Source: Nitrospirota bacterium
GTDB lineage: Bacteria; Nitrospirota; Thermodesulfovibrionia; Thermodesulfovibrionales; JdFR-86
Assembly: GCA_030667205.1 (NCBI GenBank)
Contig: DAOUWH010000120.1
Coordinates: 1 to 5,779, forward strand
Reading direction: 5' to 3'
Length of the DNA stretch: 5,779 nt
The notes under the pieces were generated by a model. It saw only the letters and a program-made list of their open reading frames with translations, was not told where the DNA came from and did no database searches. Shown here one piece after another: positions 5,751-5,779 of the stretch (its first letter is position 1; each line of letters opens with the position of its first letter). Made by a program: the position numbers and the translations under genes.

Positions 5751-5779
5751 GCCCGCTTCACCATCCCTCTATTTTTTCA
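5724..5779 (-). other. Leader and cleavage motif of the first pilin unit, interrupted by in-frame TAG
   Basis: In the same frame as the pilin gene, the minus strand reads, from the edge, ?TG AAA AAA TAG, then codons for R-D-G-E-A-G-Q-T-T-I-E-Y-I-L-V. The stretch EAG/QTTIEY is a textbook Flp prepilin site (Gly at -1, Glu at +5). If the first base beyond the window is A on the minus strand, the gene would start M-K-K and meet TAG at 5771-5769 as codon 4. No ATG lies between that TAG and the motif. The unit is therefore a pseudogene start, a sequencing error, or an unusual initiation case. TAG ends three other genes here, so general reassignment is unlikely. Confidence 0.7.

Noticed and set aside
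5724..5764. Short minus-strand frame from the ATG at 5764 (MVKRARRRLSIYS)
   Set aside because: It is out of frame with the pilin motif, only 13 codons long, and its Arg-rich translation is what the QTTIEY codons give when read out of frame.
5769..5771. Reassignment of TAG to a sense codon in this organism
   Set aside because: TAG is the stop of the pilin frame, cpaC and cpaE, each at the expected protein end and directly followed by the next gene, so a general code change does not fit.
1..5779. Search for CRISPR arrays, tRNA or rRNA genes, insertion sequences and attachment sites
   Set aside because: No regularly spaced repeats, structural RNA motifs, transposase motifs or terminal inverted repeats were seen; the window is almost entirely coding on the minus strand.

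Overview
The window is the leading part of one Tad/Flp (tight adherence, type IVc) pilus assembly operon. Every supported gene lies on the minus strand, so transcription runs from the high-coordinate end to the low-coordinate end. The secretin gene implies a diderm (Gram-negative-type) bacterium. Hand counts of sample stretches give roughly 55-58% G+C over most genes. Codon use is standard: TAG ends three genes and TGA ends four others, so TAG is a genuine stop here. Gene order and protein style resemble Tad loci of Desulfobacterota/Nitrospirota-type bacteria, but this is only an impression and I cannot name a taxon.

Layout in transcription order: (1) a Flp pilin frame made of two pilin-like units in tandem, entering from the right edge and ending at 5421; (2) tadE pseudopilin (5413-4976); (3) cpaB/rcpC (4916-4023); (4) cpaC/rcpA secretin (4026-2692); (5) a tadG-like gene (2691-1474); (6) cpaE/tadZ (1409-255); (7) the first 84 codons of the cpaF/tadA ATPase (252 to the left edge). 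Spacings are tight: 7 nt, 59 nt, a 4-nt ATGA overlap, 0 nt, 64 nt and 2 nt. I see no convincing internal promoter or terminator, which fits a single transcript whose promoter lies beyond the right edge. No stretch over 300 bases lacks a gene.

How the parts work together (family knowledge): Flp prepilins and TadE/TadG pseudopilins are inserted in the inner membrane, and those carrying the cleavage motif are processed by a dedicated prepilin peptidase (TadV/CpaA, not in the window). CpaF is the motor ATPase; it works with inner-membrane platform proteins TadB/TadC, expected beyond the left edge. CpaE/TadZ positions the machine. CpaC forms the outer-membrane channel, and CpaB sits in the periplasm next to it.

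The core machinery looks intact and ordinary. The unusual part is the pilin end. Two Flp-like units, each with a QTTIEY core, share one reading frame with no stop between them. The first unit has an in-frame TAG in its short leader, apparently at codon 4. The second has Trp instead of Gly just before the expected cleavage site. Secondary points are a CpaE receiver domain with Glu in place of the phospho-acceptor Asp, and a cysteine-rich, lower-G+C distal half of tadG. I found no evidence of a wholly new system.
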